A stretch of DNA of 64,000 bases from Spirochaetales bacterium Spiro_07 (GCA_001603145.1 LVBI01000011.1:1-64000), one strand, 5' to 3'. Counted from the stretch's first letter, positions 52,481 through 60,982 are shown. Numbers and translations: made by a program. Notes: a model not told the origin generated them from the letters alone.

Positions 52481-53217
52481 TGAATGTACTTATCTTGAAC
52501 GGAAGTCCTAGAAAAAAAGGCAGCACTTCTGCCGCTCTTTCAAAGAAGCTTAAAAGGCGGCTTATCGGCTGTTCTGTTGAAATCTGCCAGATAATTTCAG
52601 CCCCGGAACAAGAAATGCTTGAAAAACTGAAAACAGCAGATGCTGTTGTGTTCGTGCAGCCGCTTTATGTAGACGGAATGCCGTCGCATGTAATTGATTT
52701 TCTTAAAAAGGCGGAAGCTTTTTGCAAAGAGAACGGCTGCAAACCGAAAGTTTACGCCGTTTCAAACAACGGCTTTATTGAAGGCAAGCAGAATGCGGTT
52801 CATCTCGAACAGTTCCGCTGCTGGTGCGAACGCGCCGGCGCAGAATGGGCTGGCGGCATCGGCGTTGGCGGCGGCGAAATGCTCCGCGTAATTTCGTGGA
52901 TTTATCCTTGTCTGATTCTCGTAAACTTTATTGCTTCTCTCTTTTATCTTATGAAAGGCGCGGAGCTGAATTTGCAGCTTTTTTCGCAGACGCTGCAAAA
53001 TATCGGCGTTTATGCGTTTTTCTGCTGGCATTTCTGGCTTACTTTCGGTGCGCTTTCTCATAATATCCGCAAAAACCGCAAGGCTAAGAAGAACAGATTT
53101 ACGCGTGTCTTTGTTCCGGCGTTTTTGTTCATCATTTTTGCAGACATTTTTATGGTTATTTCTTCGCTTTTAAAAGGGCGCTTCGTTTTTGCGCTTCTCG
53201 GCAAATGCAAGAAATAG
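52480..53217 (+). CDS. Flavodoxin-family protein with membrane tail
   Basis: A 245-residue protein. VLILNGSPRKKGSTSAAL at the N-terminus is the FMN phosphate-binding loop, and FVQPLYVDGMPSHVIDFLKKA near 65-85 the second flavin loop. Residues about 140-245 contain three to four hydrophobic segments (LILVNFIASLFYLMKG; VYAFFCWHFWLTFGAL; VFVPAFLFIIFADIFMVI), so it is probably an NAD(P)H:flavin or quinone-type reductase bound to the membrane. It starts within the stop of the preceding gene. Physiological role unknown. Confidence 0.75.
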   Translation: MNVLILNGSPRKKGSTSAALSKKLKRRLIGCSVEICQIISAPEQEMLEKLKTADAVVFVQPLYVDGMPSHVIDFLKKAEAFCKENGCKPKVYAVSNNGFIEGKQNAVHLEQFRCWCERAGAEWAGGIGVGGGEMLRVISWIYPCLILVNFIASLFYLMKGAELNLQLFSQTLQNIGVYAFFCWHFWLTFGALSHNIRKNRKAKKNRFTRVFVPAFLFIIFADIFMVISSLLKGRFVFALLGKCKK

Positions 53218-53349
53218 CCACGTCAAAATCAACGTATCACGCCGCAGACTCCAAGCGAAGCTTCTAGCTGCGTCGGTGTATCAAACCCCCGTCACGAATG
53301 AAAAGCCACGGAACAGCCGCTTTTCTTGTTTTACACAAAATTTACTTGC

Positions 53350-53363
53350 AAAAAAAAAAAAAA
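53350..53363. repeat. Run of 14 A upstream of cheY
   Basis: A homopolymer of 14 A lies about 12 nt before the probable -10 TAAAAT (53375-53380) of cheY, in the region where the promoter spacer or -35 would be. Such tracts can change length by slippage or bend DNA. Confidence 0.7.
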
Positions 53364-53413
53364 TGATTGTACAGTAAAATACTTAGATTGATACGTGTAA
53401 AAGAGGTTGTTTT

Positions 53414-53788
53414 ATGGCTCGTATTATGATTTGCGACGATGCGGCAATTATGGTGAAATCATTGGCGCTGAATCTTACAAAGATGGGGCACAAAGTAGTT
53501 GCAGAAACATCAGACGGGCAAGATGCTGTAAAATCATTTAGAGAAGAAAAACCAGACTTGGTGCTTATGGATATTTCAATGCCTGTCAAAAGTGGAATGG
53601 ACGCGTTGAAGGAAATCTTGAAAATAGATCCGGGAGCTATTGTAATTATGGTATCAGGCTTGGGCTACCAGGAAACTGTTCTTCAGGCAATCAAGGAGGG
53701 CGCAAAAGACTTTCTTATTAAGCCTGTGCCTTACGATGTGCTCGAAACTTGCATTCATAAATATGTGCCTGCACCAACTCATGTGTGA
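53414..53788 (+). CDS. CheY-like response regulator
   Basis: A 124-residue single receiver domain. MICDDAAIM supplies the acidic pair (Asp9, Asp10), LVLMDISMP the phospho-accepting Asp near residue 56, MVSGLG the conserved Ser/Thr, and FLIKPVP the conserved Lys near 106. This intact active site suits a chemotaxis or signalling output protein. AGAGG-like purines precede the ATG. The next gene, 57 nt on, encodes a HATPase-HDOD protein, suggesting a signalling pair. Confidence 0.9.
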   Translation: MARIMICDDAAIMVKSLALNLTKMGHKVVAETSDGQDAVKSFREEKPDLVLMDISMPVKSGMDALKEILKIDPGAIVIMVSGLGYQETVLQAIKEGAKDFLIKPVPYDVLETCIHKYVPAPTHV

Positions 53789-53844
53789 AAACTTGTAAAA
53801 ATTCATTGTTTTTCGCTATTTTCTGTGATAACATCAGAAGTGCT

Positions 53845-55344
53845 ATGGCTGAAGAAAAACGTTTGAATGTAGATTCTGAAAAAATTAAAAAAGCTGCCCT
53901 TGCGGGCGTTCCGTTGTCGCTTACGACTTATGTGCTGCCGCATGAGATGGAACTTTATATGAGCGACGTACTCTCATGCTTTTTGGCGAGCCTCGGGCAG
54001 ACCCACATGACAGATTATCTTGTTTATTGCTTGAACGAGCTTGCCACAAATGCAAAAAAAGCGAACACAAAGCGCATCTATTTTTTAGAGAAAGGTCTGA
54101 ACATAACAGACCCTGCCGATTATGAGCTTGGCATGAAGACTTTCAAGAAAGACATGCTTGAAAACTTGCCGTATTATCTTGAAAAGCAGCGCGAGGCCGG
54201 GCTTTATATCAAAGTTATTTTTTCAGCAAGAAACCACAACATTAGGCTTGAAGTGCGCAACAACAGCGAGCTTACGCTTTTTGAATACAAGCGCATTCAC
54301 GATAAAATCTGCCGCGCGCACACTTACGCCGACATGAACGAAGCTCTGGACAAAATTGTAGACGACACCGAAGGCGCAGGGCTTGGCCTTATATTGATGA
54401 TTCTGATGCTCAAGAAAATCGGGCTGACTGATGAGTCTTATCAGATTCTTGTAGAGAACGGCGAAACAGTTGTGCGCGTTGAGCTGCCGTTCCTCGACAA
54501 ACGCTCAAAAGAATTCGAGATTGTCACGAAAGACCTTCTCTATCTTATCGAAGACCTTCCGCCGTTTCCGGAAAACATTATCGAAATCAACCGCCTTATT
54601 GCAGACCCGGATTCAGATATGGCAGAAATCGCAATGTTCATCAACAACGACGTTGCGCTTGCAGCTGACCTTATCAAGATGGTCAATTCCGCGGCGTTCA
54701 GACCGGCAACACCGATTCAGAACGTCTATAGCGCGGTCAAGATGGTCGGGCTTGACGGTTTGCGCAATCTGCTGTTCTCGCTCGGCACGTTCAAGTTGCT
54801 CGGCGAAAACACCGAAGAAAAGCGCCAGATGTGGGTTCATGCTTACAAAGTGGCGTTCTTTGCACACAATATTGCTTGCTCTTACTGCTCGAACGACAAA
54901 GCTGTTATGGCAGACGCTTATGTGTGCGGTCTGCTCCACGACATCGGCAAAGTTATCTTTACCACGACGCACAACGAAGCGATGCGCCAGCTCATCATGC
55001 TTACGCAGCAGAGAAATATTTCGTTGCAAGTTATCGAGCAGATGGTTTCGGGCACGAACCACGAAATTCTTGGCGCGCGCATTGCAGAAAAATGGAATTT
55101 CCCGGAACCGATTGTAGTTTCTATAAAGTATCATCATTCGCCTGAAGAAGCGCCGGAAGAATACAAAAAGCTTGCCGCAGTTATTGCGCTTGCCGATTTG
55201 ATTTGCGGCTATTTAGACGGAAAATACACATTCCAGAATGTTCCGCATGTGTGCAAGGAAACTTTCAGCTTGAACAATGAAATGCAGTTCCGCTCTCTGG
55301 CTGAAAAACTGAACATGTCTTTCATCCGCGCCGAAGAAAAATAG
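53845..55344 (+). CDS. HATPase-HDOD signalling protein
   Basis: A 499-residue fusion. The N-terminal part (about 40-225) looks like a histidine-kinase-type ATPase fold: YCLNELATNAKKANTK fits an N box and DTEGAGLGLILMI a G box, but no phosphorylatable H box is seen. Residues about 235-440 form an HDOD domain (LPPFPENIIEINRLI; VKMVGLDGLRNLLFSLG; GLLHDIGKVIF). HDOD proteins often link to nucleotide or two-component signalling. ATG 53845 fits the domain start better than the earlier in-frame start at 53785. Together with the cheY-type gene it probably makes one signalling module; target unknown. Confidence 0.8.
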   Translation: MAEEKRLNVDSEKIKKAALAGVPLSLTTYVLPHEMELYMSDVLSCFLASLGQTHMTDYLVYCLNELATNAKKANTKRIYFLEKGLNITDPADYELGMKTFKKDMLENLPYYLEKQREAGLYIKVIFSARNHNIRLEVRNNSELTLFEYKRIHDKICRAHTYADMNEALDKIVDDTEGAGLGLILMILMLKKIGLTDESYQILVENGETVVRVELPFLDKRSKEFEIVTKDLLYLIEDLPPFPENIIEINRLIADPDSDMAEIAMFINNDVALAADLIKMVNSAAFRPATPIQNVYSAVKMVGLDGLRNLLFSLGTFKLLGENTEEKRQMWVHAYKVAFFAHNIACSYCSNDKAVMADAYVCGLLHDIGKVIFTTTHNEAMRQLIMLTQQRNISLQVIEQMVSGTNHEILGARIAEKWNFPEPIVVSIKYHHSPEEAPEEYKKLAAVIALADLICGYLDGKYTFQNVPHVCKETFSLNNEMQFRSLAEKLNMSFIRAEEK

Positions 55345-55759
55345 CTTGTTGTCATGGGGCTGTCTAACAAGTTGCAAAAAATGTCATTTTCGGGCGTGAC
55401 CCGAAAATCTATTTGCTTATAATGCAACAGATTGCCGTGTCAAGCACGGCAATGACATAAACTATTTAGACATCCCCATCTGCGCCATAAATAGCATGGA
55501 GATTCAGAATCAACGAACCCCGATGCTTGCATCGGGGTATAAGCCATAGAAATAGAAATATCTATTTACAATAGCTTTATTTACCAAACACAGCAAGGGT
55601 TCGTTGTTCTCATAAGGTATTGCAGTCGGGTTTCATACCCTTTATTTCGACCCGAAGGTCGGAGTATGAAACCCTCCGCACGAATCAAGTTCGGAATGGC
55701 ATTTAATTCTGGCGGGCGCAAAACTTGCGCGCTGAAAGTTTCAATGCTATGCTTTTTGT
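55345..55759. other. Non-coding gap of hairpins
   Basis: This gap holds a nested repeat (55354-55479), the perfect palindrome ACCCCGATGC-tt-GCATCGGGGT (55517-55538) and the hairpin GGGTTTCATAC/GTATGAAACCC (55628-55638 with 55664-55674, with an inner CGACC/GGTCG stem). No gene is supported within it. Confidence 0.7.
55354..55479. repeat. Nested repeat without terminator T-run
   Basis: Outer arms ATGGGGCTGTCTAA (55354-55367) and TTAGACATCCCCAT (55466-55479) pair at 13 of 14 positions. Inside lie ATTTTCGGG/CCCGAAAAT and ATTGCCGTG/CACGGCAAT, the two facing hairpins of the GTCATT family. Same nested design as at 19588, 25387, 48743 and 62767, but no T-run follows. Confidence 0.8.
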
Positions 55760-56821
55760 ATGAACTGTATTTTCGTCTTAGGACAGAACCCCAAGAAGAA
55801 CGAGCTTCTGGATTCAGTATTCAAGAAAGATTTTTCAGTTTCTCAAAAAAGCACGGCCGCAGAAATGCTCGAAAGCTTTGCTGATGAAAGCCCTGTGCTT
55901 GTAATTGCCGATGTGTCTTTGCCGGACGAAACGAAAACGCTGCTCGCCGGCATGAAAAAGCTTAACCTGTATCCGTCAGTTCCCGTTCTTTTGATGATTC
56001 CTTCTGGTGCGGCAGAAGCTTCTGAAAACGCAGAAGACTTTTTGCTGCCCGGCGTTTCAGACATTTTTGAGTTTCCTTTCAACCCGGCAGTTTTGCGTCT
56101 GCGCGCAGAAAACCTCATTTCAGAATATTATTGCAGAAAGAACATTGAAGCAGAAGCGCTCAAAAAGTCTAAGTACGACATGCTTCTTAAAAACGAAAAG
56201 CTTGCGGTGCTTGAGACTGTGCTAGATAACTTTGTTGAAGTTGCCGTAAACAGCGAATTTCTTGTGGGCACGCACGCCGCAAGAATGCGCAAATGCGTCC
56301 GCATTTTCTTGCAAGAATACGATGAGCTTTTCCCCGAAGCAGGTTTAACCGCGCAAAAAATCGAAGACATTGCGTATGCATCGGTTTTTCACGACATCGG
56401 CAAGCTGCTCGTGCCGAAAGAGCTGCTGCAAAAAGATTCGGCTTTGACAGAAGCAGAAACCACAACCGCAAGGCAGCACACAGCGTTTGGCGCAAACCTT
56501 CTGCGCGGCGTGCCGCTGGTGCACCAGAAAACGCTTTACAAGTTGTGCCAAGACATTTGCCGCCACCACCACGAGCGTTTCAACGGCGACGGCTACCCGG
56601 AAATGCTGAAAGGCGGCGAAATTTCAGTTGCCGCGCAAGCTGTTGGTCTTATAGAAGCGTATATTGCGCTTCAAGAGATGCGCCCTTACCGCAAAGCTTT
56701 TTCTGAGTCAGAAGCGTATGACGCGATTACAAGCGGAAAATGCGGCTCTTTTTCAGAGAAAATGCTCAAAGCTTTTGAAAAAAGCCGGAGCTTGCTCGAA
56801 GAAGCCTTTTCAAGCTTCTAG
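55760..56821 (+). CDS. HD-GYP cyclic-di-GMP phosphodiesterase
   Basis: A 353-residue protein. Residues 1-120 resemble a receiver domain but lack the N-terminal acidic pair; an Asp is present in VIADVSLPD. Residues about 155-340 are an HD-GYP domain with VFHDIGKLLVPKELLQK near 213, RQHTAFGANLLRG near 243 and HHHERFNGDGYP near 275, so the metal and GYP-loop residues for c-di-GMP hydrolysis are complete. TATGCT ends 6 nt before the ATG and no ribosome-binding site is visible. It likely lowers c-di-GMP in motility or surface control. Confidence 0.88.
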   Translation: MNCIFVLGQNPKKNELLDSVFKKDFSVSQKSTAAEMLESFADESPVLVIADVSLPDETKTLLAGMKKLNLYPSVPVLLMIPSGAAEASENAEDFLLPGVSDIFEFPFNPAVLRLRAENLISEYYCRKNIEAEALKKSKYDMLLKNEKLAVLETVLDNFVEVAVNSEFLVGTHAARMRKCVRIFLQEYDELFPEAGLTAQKIEDIAYASVFHDIGKLLVPKELLQKDSALTEAETTTARQHTAFGANLLRGVPLVHQKTLYKLCQDICRHHHERFNGDGYPEMLKGGEISVAAQAVGLIEAYIALQEMRPYRKAFSESEAYDAITSGKCGSFSEKMLKAFEKSRSLLEEAFSSF

Positions 56822-56865
56822 GAAAGATGTCTCTTTAAGAATCTATTGCAAAACAGAATGATTTT

Positions 56866-56894
56866 GTCATTGCCGGGCTTGATTAGCAATCTTG
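56866..56894. repeat. Degenerate GTCATT-type repeat half
   Basis: TTGTCATTGCCGGGCTTGAT followed by TAGCAATCTTG; the second arm has lost its CCGG, so the hairpin is decayed. Confidence 0.6.
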
Positions 56895-56903
56895 AACTAG
56901 AGA

Positions 56904-57548
56904 TTAAGCTTGAGTTTTACTTGTTGCGTAAGCTTTATACGCATAAAAAGCAGACGCAATCAGACAGACAATAGCACAAGCTATAAAGCCTGAGCCTAGC
57001 GTGTAAAAGAAGTTGTAGAAACCGTGCAGCAGAACAGCGCGCACAAACCAAGAATAGCCGCCGCGCTTTTTAGCCTTTATGTTCCAGACCGTAACAGCCG
57101 AACAGACGCTGCACATTGCATGAAGCAGTTCGGCCGTAAAAAAGCGCACGAACAAGTTTTTTGCGCCGTTTATCAGATAAACTACGGTCTCAAAGCTGCT
57201 GAAGCTAAGACCTGCAACAAGCGCAAGCAAAAGAAAAGCTGTGAAGCTGATTTTTTTTGAAGACAAGAAAAAGAGACAGCCTGCCTTTGAAGCTTCTTCT
57301 ATAAAGCCGTTTACAAGAATCGAAAAGACAAGCAGCCCTGCAAGAGAGCCTGCCGCAAAATGCCCGCCTGAAAACAGCTTGAGCCAAAGCGTCTGCACAA
57401 GCGTTGCCGGTATAAGCGCAACAAGTCCCAAAAGAACTGCCCCTTGCAACAAAAGTGCAAACTCCTTTTTGCAGCGGATAATCAAAATAATTTCGACTGT
57501 AAGAAGCGGCACAAAGCATAGCGCAATGTGCCAAAGGGGCAATGTCAT
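56904..57548 (-). CDS. PrsW-family intramembrane protease-like protein
   Basis: A 214-residue integral membrane protein with about seven hydrophobic segments. FIEEASK near residue 81, GLSFSSFETVVY near 113, ELLHAM near 140 and VLLHGFYNF near 169 correspond to the EExxxK, FxxxE, HxxxS/M and HxxxN/D motifs of the PrsW/CAAX-protease superfamily. In Bacillus PrsW cleaves an anti-sigma factor; no sigma/anti-sigma pair is adjacent here, so the substrate is unknown. TAAACT ends 5 nt before the ATG and overlaps the tail of the preceding gene region, so it may be leaderless or read through from slyD. Confidence 0.78.
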   Translation of the reverse strand: MTLPLWHIALCFVPLLTVEIILIIRCKKEFALLLQGAVLLGLVALIPATLVQTLWLKLFSGGHFAAGSLAGLLVFSILVNGFIEEASKAGCLFFLSSKKISFTAFLLLALVAGLSFSSFETVVYLINGAKNLFVRFFTAELLHAMCSVCSAVTVWNIKAKKRGGYSWFVRAVLLHGFYNFFYTLGSGFIACAIVCLIASAFYAYKAYATSKTQA

Positions 57549-57556
57549 AATTCAGT

Positions 57557-58114
57557 TTAGCAGCCGCAACCGCCGCTTCCGCAGCCACCGCAAGAACCGC
57601 CGCCGCAGCCTCCGCTTCCGCATCCGCCGCCACAACTGCCGCAGCCGCTGCGTTGTGACGCAGCCGCCGCAATCTCTTCTTCGGTCTGGTCGCGCACTTC
57701 AACTACGGTTACGTCAAAGAAAAGCTTCTGCCCTGCAAGAGGGTGATTTGCGTCAACAGTTACAGTCTTTTCTTGCACAGATTTTACTGTAACGATGTTA
57801 GAACCGCCCGGACCGGCGGCTTCAAACTGCATTCCTTCTTTTATCTCGATTCCGTCTGGAAAATGCTCCTTCGGGATTTCTATAATCAGATTGTCCTGGC
57901 GTTCGCCGTAAGCTTCAGCCGGTTCAATTTCAGCGTGAAAAGAATCGCCCGGCTTTTTGCCTTCGAGCATCTTTTCAAGGCCAGAAATCAACATTCCGTT
58001 GCCGTGAACGTAGCTCAACGGTCCGCCGTTTGTCTTAGATTCGTCAATTATTCCGCCGTCAGCATTCTTTAAAGTGTAGTCAATGCTGACGACCTTGTTT
58101 TTTTCAATGGTCAT
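57557..58114 (-). CDS. slyD: SlyD-like FKBP prolyl isomerase with Cys/Gly tail
   Basis: A 185-residue peptidyl-prolyl isomerase and chaperone. Residues 1-145 are the FKBP domain with the insert-in-flap loop (VSIDYTLKNADG; GLEKMLEGKKPGDS; PAEAYGERQDNLI; VDANHPLAGQKLFFDVTV). The last 30 residues contain only Gly, Cys and Ser, with 8 Cys (pattern GCGSCGGGCGSGGCGGG and on), replacing the His-rich metal-binding tail of E. coli SlyD. A metal or cluster role is inferred. It is followed by the prsW-like gene 8 nt away and preceded by nfu; the hydrogenase operon lies close by on the other strand. Confidence 0.88.
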   Translation of the reverse strand: MTIEKNKVVSIDYTLKNADGGIIDESKTNGGPLSYVHGNGMLISGLEKMLEGKKPGDSFHAEIEPAEAYGERQDNLIIEIPKEHFPDGIEIKEGMQFEAAGPGGSNIVTVKSVQEKTVTVDANHPLAGQKLFFDVTVVEVRDQTEEEIAAAASQRSGCGSCGGGCGSGGCGGGSCGGCGSGGCGC

Positions 58115-58152
58115 TTATATTCCTTGTGTTTAATTGAAGACTATGAACTTGT

Positions 58153-58383
58153 TTAAAAAGCTTGAATTACTTCAGTTACTTCCGGAATTGTGTCTTTCAA
58201 AAAGCGTTCAACGCCCTGCTTGAGTGTCATTGTTGCCATCGGGCAGTTGCCGCAAGCGCCTGTGAGCTTTACGTGAACTTTGCCGCCGTCTTCAAGCTTT
58301 ACAAATTCAAGGTCGCCGCCGTCAGCCTGAAGCTGCGGGCGCATTTTTTCAAGTGCGTCTTTTACTTGTTCTTCCAAAGTCAT
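58153..58383 (-). CDS. nfu: NifU C-terminal-domain Fe-S scaffold (Nfu)
   Basis: A 76-residue single Nfu domain that binds and passes on Fe-S clusters. RPQLQADGGDLEFV is the family signature and GACGNCPMATMTL holds the CxxC cluster ligands (near residues 44-47). The protein is a stand-alone domain, typical of anaerobes. CAGGAG precedes the ATG. It is upstream of slyD on the minus strand and divergent from hydCBA, whose three products need many Fe-S clusters. Confidence 0.93.
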   Translation of the reverse strand: MTLEEQVKDALEKMRPQLQADGGDLEFVKLEDGGKVHVKLTGACGNCPMATMTLKQGVERFLKDTIPEVTEVIQAF

Positions 58384-58541
58384 TTTGTGTCTCCTGTTTG
58401 GGTTTGTAATTTAAATCAGAATTTACGCGGTTTCTCACATAAAAATACACACAAGTCAGCCAAAAAGCAAGGGCATTGACGGTGCATAACAAAAAATTGA
58501 TTGCTTAAGCTTAATACTGTAAATATTGGAAGGGAAAAAAT

Positions 58542-58587
58542 TTGCATTTCAACCATATTATAGTATATAATTAGAGAAATATTTCTC
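58542..58587 (+). promoter_or_regulatory. hyd promoter with palindromic operator
   Basis: -35 TTGCAT (58542-58547), 18-nt spacer, -10 TATAAT (58566-58571). The perfect 14-bp palindrome GAGAAATATTTCTC (58574-58587) covers the expected start point. Its AAATATTT core and flanking TT/AA resemble Rex sites, which report NADH/NAD+, but the arms differ from the usual TTGTG/CACAA, so the regulator is uncertain. Confidence 0.6.
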
Positions 58588-58616
58588 AAAATTGCATAAA
58601 TGACTGGAGGGTCAAT

Positions 58617-59096
58617 ATGTCAGCAGCGCAAGCGGCAAAGTTCAGCAAAGAACTTTTGTCATTTATCGATGCATGGAAATCTAAACCCGGAAATCTTATT
58701 ATGATTCTTCACAGAGTTCAGGAAGAACAGGGCTACATTTCCAAAGAAGCGGCACAGGCAGTTTCTGAATTAACAGGAACTCATCTTGCCCGTGTTTACG
58801 GCGTTATGTCGTTTTATCACTTTTTTAAAACACAAAAACCCGGAAAATACAAAATCAGTGTTTGTCTTGGTACAGCATGTTATCTTAAGGGCGGTCAGGA
58901 TCTTTTTGACGAGAGCCGTTCATTGTTAGGTCTTTCAGGCGATATGATTTCAACAGAAGACGGATTGTTCTCTGTTGAACCAGTACGTTGTATCGGTTGC
59001 TGCGGCCTTGCACCTGTTCTTTCTGTCAACGGTGACGTTTACGGAAAACTTACCAAGAGCCAGATTCCTGGAATTCTTGACAAGTACAGAAAATAA
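58617..59096 (+). CDS. hydC: Bifurcating hydrogenase subunit HydC (NuoE-like)
   Basis: A 159-residue thioredoxin-like 2Fe-2S subunit. The four cluster Cys are in SVCLGTACYLKGG near 80-92 and RCIGCCGLAP near 121-130. MILHRVQEEQGYISKEA and VYGVMSFYHFF are typical of NuoE/HydC. It passes electrons between the NADH-binding HydB and the hydrogenase HydA. TGGAGG lies 6 nt before the ATG. First gene of hydCBA, with 23 nt to hydB. Confidence 0.93.
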   Translation: MSAAQAAKFSKELLSFIDAWKSKPGNLIMILHRVQEEQGYISKEAAQAVSELTGTHLARVYGVMSFYHFFKTQKPGKYKISVCLGTACYLKGGQDLFDESRSLLGLSGDMISTEDGLFSVEPVRCIGCCGLAPVLSVNGDVYGKLTKSQIPGILDKYRK

Positions 59097-59119
59097 GGTT
59101 TGCGGAGGAAAAACATAAG

Positions 59120-60970
59120 ATGGAAAAAATCACTCGTGAAAAACTGAATGCTCTCCGTGAGTCAAAGAAACTTGAGCTTCGCAAGAAAGAAGTTGAAGGA
59201 AAAGTAATTCTTGTCTGCGGCGGTACAGGTTGTGTTTCGTCTAACTCTGAAAAGATTTATGACAACCTTGTTGCAGCGCTCAAGAAAGCAGGTTTTGATG
59301 ATAAGGTTACTGTAAAAAAGACAGGTTGTTTCGGTTTCTGTGAAAAAGGCCCGATTGTAAAGATTCTGCCTGAAGACGCTTTCTATGTAGAAGTAAAGCC
59401 TGAAGATGCAGAAGAAATCGTTCAGTCACACATCGTTAAGGGTGTTGAGGTTGACCGCCTTCTTTACAAAGAGAACGGCAAGAAACCGGCTGAAGGCGAA
59501 GACATCAACTTCTATAAAAAGCAGAAGCGCATTGTTCTTAGAAACTGTGGTCTTATCAATCCAGAAGACATTACAGAATACATTGCAAATGACGGCTACC
59601 TTGCTCTCGAAAAAGTATTGTTCGAGATGAAGCCGGAAGAAGTAATCGAAGAATTGAAGAAATCTGGTCTCCGCGGACGCGGTGGTGCAGGTTTCCCGAC
59701 CGGCCTTAAATGGGAAGCCGGTATGAAAGCTACTGGCGACGTAAAATACGTTGTTTGTAACGCTGACGAAGGCGATCCGGGTGCATACATGGATCGTTCA
59801 ACAATCGAAGGTGACCCGAACTCAATCCTTGAAGCAATGACTATTTGTGGTAAGGCAATCGGCGCAAACAAAGGTTTCATCTACATCCGCGCGGAATATC
59901 CGCTCGCTGTTGAGCGCCTTAAGGTTGCAATGGCTCAGTCTAAAGAGATGGGCCTTCTTGGTGAAAACATTCTCGGTTCAGGCTTTGACTTTGACATCGA
60001 AATCCGCCTTGGTGCAGGTGCATTCGTTTGTGGTGAAGAGACTGCTCTTCTCCGCTCAATCGAAGGCTTGCGCGGTATGCCGACACCGAAGCCGCCGTTC
60101 CCAGCACAGAGCGGTCTTTGGGGCAAACCGACAGTTATCAACAACGTTGAAACTTGGGCAAACATTCCTGTAATCATCACAAAGGGCGCAGACTGGTTCA
60201 ACAAAATCGGTACAGACGATTCTAAGGGAACAAAAGTTTTCGCACTTACTGGTAAAATCAATAACTCTGGTCTTGTTGAAGTTCCGATGGGAACAACTCT
60301 CCGCGACATCATCTTTGAAATCGGCGGCGGCATCAAGAACGGCAAGAAATTCAAGGGCGTTCAGACAGGTGGTCCGTCAGGCGGCATCATCTGCGAAAAC
60401 GAGCTTGACACACCGATTGACTTCGGTTCATTGATTCGCCTCGGCTCAATGATGGGTTCGGGCGGTATGATTGTTATGGACGAAGACGACTGTGTAGTTG
60501 ACGTTTCTAAGTTCTACATGGAATTCTGCGTTGACGAATCTTGTGGTAAATGTTCACCATGCCGCATCGGCACACGCCAGATGCACACAATCCTTGACAA
60601 GATTGCAAACGGCAAAGGCGAAATGGAAGATTTGCAGAAGCTCAAGGACATCGGTCAGGCAATGAAGTCTTGTTCATTGTGTGCCCTCGGTCAGTCAGCA
60701 CCAAATCCGACACTTTCAACAATCAAGAAGTTCGAACAGGAATACATCGATCATATTCAGAACAAGAAATGCGTTGCAGGCAAATGTAAGCATCTTCTTT
60801 CTTATGAAATTACTGAAAAATGTATCGGATGCGGCATGTGTGCACGCAACTGTCCGGCAGGCTGTATTTCAGGCGAAAAGAAGAGCCGCCACGTTATTGA
60901 CCAGAGCAAGTGTCTGAAGTGTGGTGCTTGTATGACTAACTGTAAATTCAGCGCAATTATCAAGAAATAA
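59120..60970 (+). CDS. hydB: Bifurcating hydrogenase subunit HydB (NuoF-like)
   Basis: A 616-residue flavoprotein that binds NADH and FMN. Order: N-terminal 2Fe-2S thioredoxin-like domain (VCGGTGCVSS near 31; GCFGFCEKGP near 72), NuoF core with LRGRGGAGFPTGLKW near 190 and NADEGDPGAYMDRS near 214 for FMN/NADH, SLBB domain, 4Fe-4S site SCGKCSPCRIGTRQM near 474, and a C-terminal two-cluster ferredoxin (CIGCGMCARNCP; CLKCGACMTNC). This fused layout is typical of HydB of electron-bifurcating hydrogenases. GGAGG precedes the ATG. Confidence 0.95.
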   Translation: MEKITREKLNALRESKKLELRKKEVEGKVILVCGGTGCVSSNSEKIYDNLVAALKKAGFDDKVTVKKTGCFGFCEKGPIVKILPEDAFYVEVKPEDAEEIVQSHIVKGVEVDRLLYKENGKKPAEGEDINFYKKQKRIVLRNCGLINPEDITEYIANDGYLALEKVLFEMKPEEVIEELKKSGLRGRGGAGFPTGLKWEAGMKATGDVKYVVCNADEGDPGAYMDRSTIEGDPNSILEAMTICGKAIGANKGFIYIRAEYPLAVERLKVAMAQSKEMGLLGENILGSGFDFDIEIRLGAGAFVCGEETALLRSIEGLRGMPTPKPPFPAQSGLWGKPTVINNVETWANIPVIITKGADWFNKIGTDDSKGTKVFALTGKINNSGLVEVPMGTTLRDIIFEIGGGIKNGKKFKGVQTGGPSGGIICENELDTPIDFGSLIRLGSMMGSGGMIVMDEDDCVVDVSKFYMEFCVDESCGKCSPCRIGTRQMHTILDKIANGKGEMEDLQKLKDIGQAMKSCSLCALGQSAPNPTLSTIKKFEQEYIDHIQNKKCVAGKCKHLLSYEITEKCIGCGMCARNCPAGCISGEKKSRHVIDQSKCLKCGACMTNCKFSAIIKK

Positions 60971-60982
60971 GGGGAAGCATCG

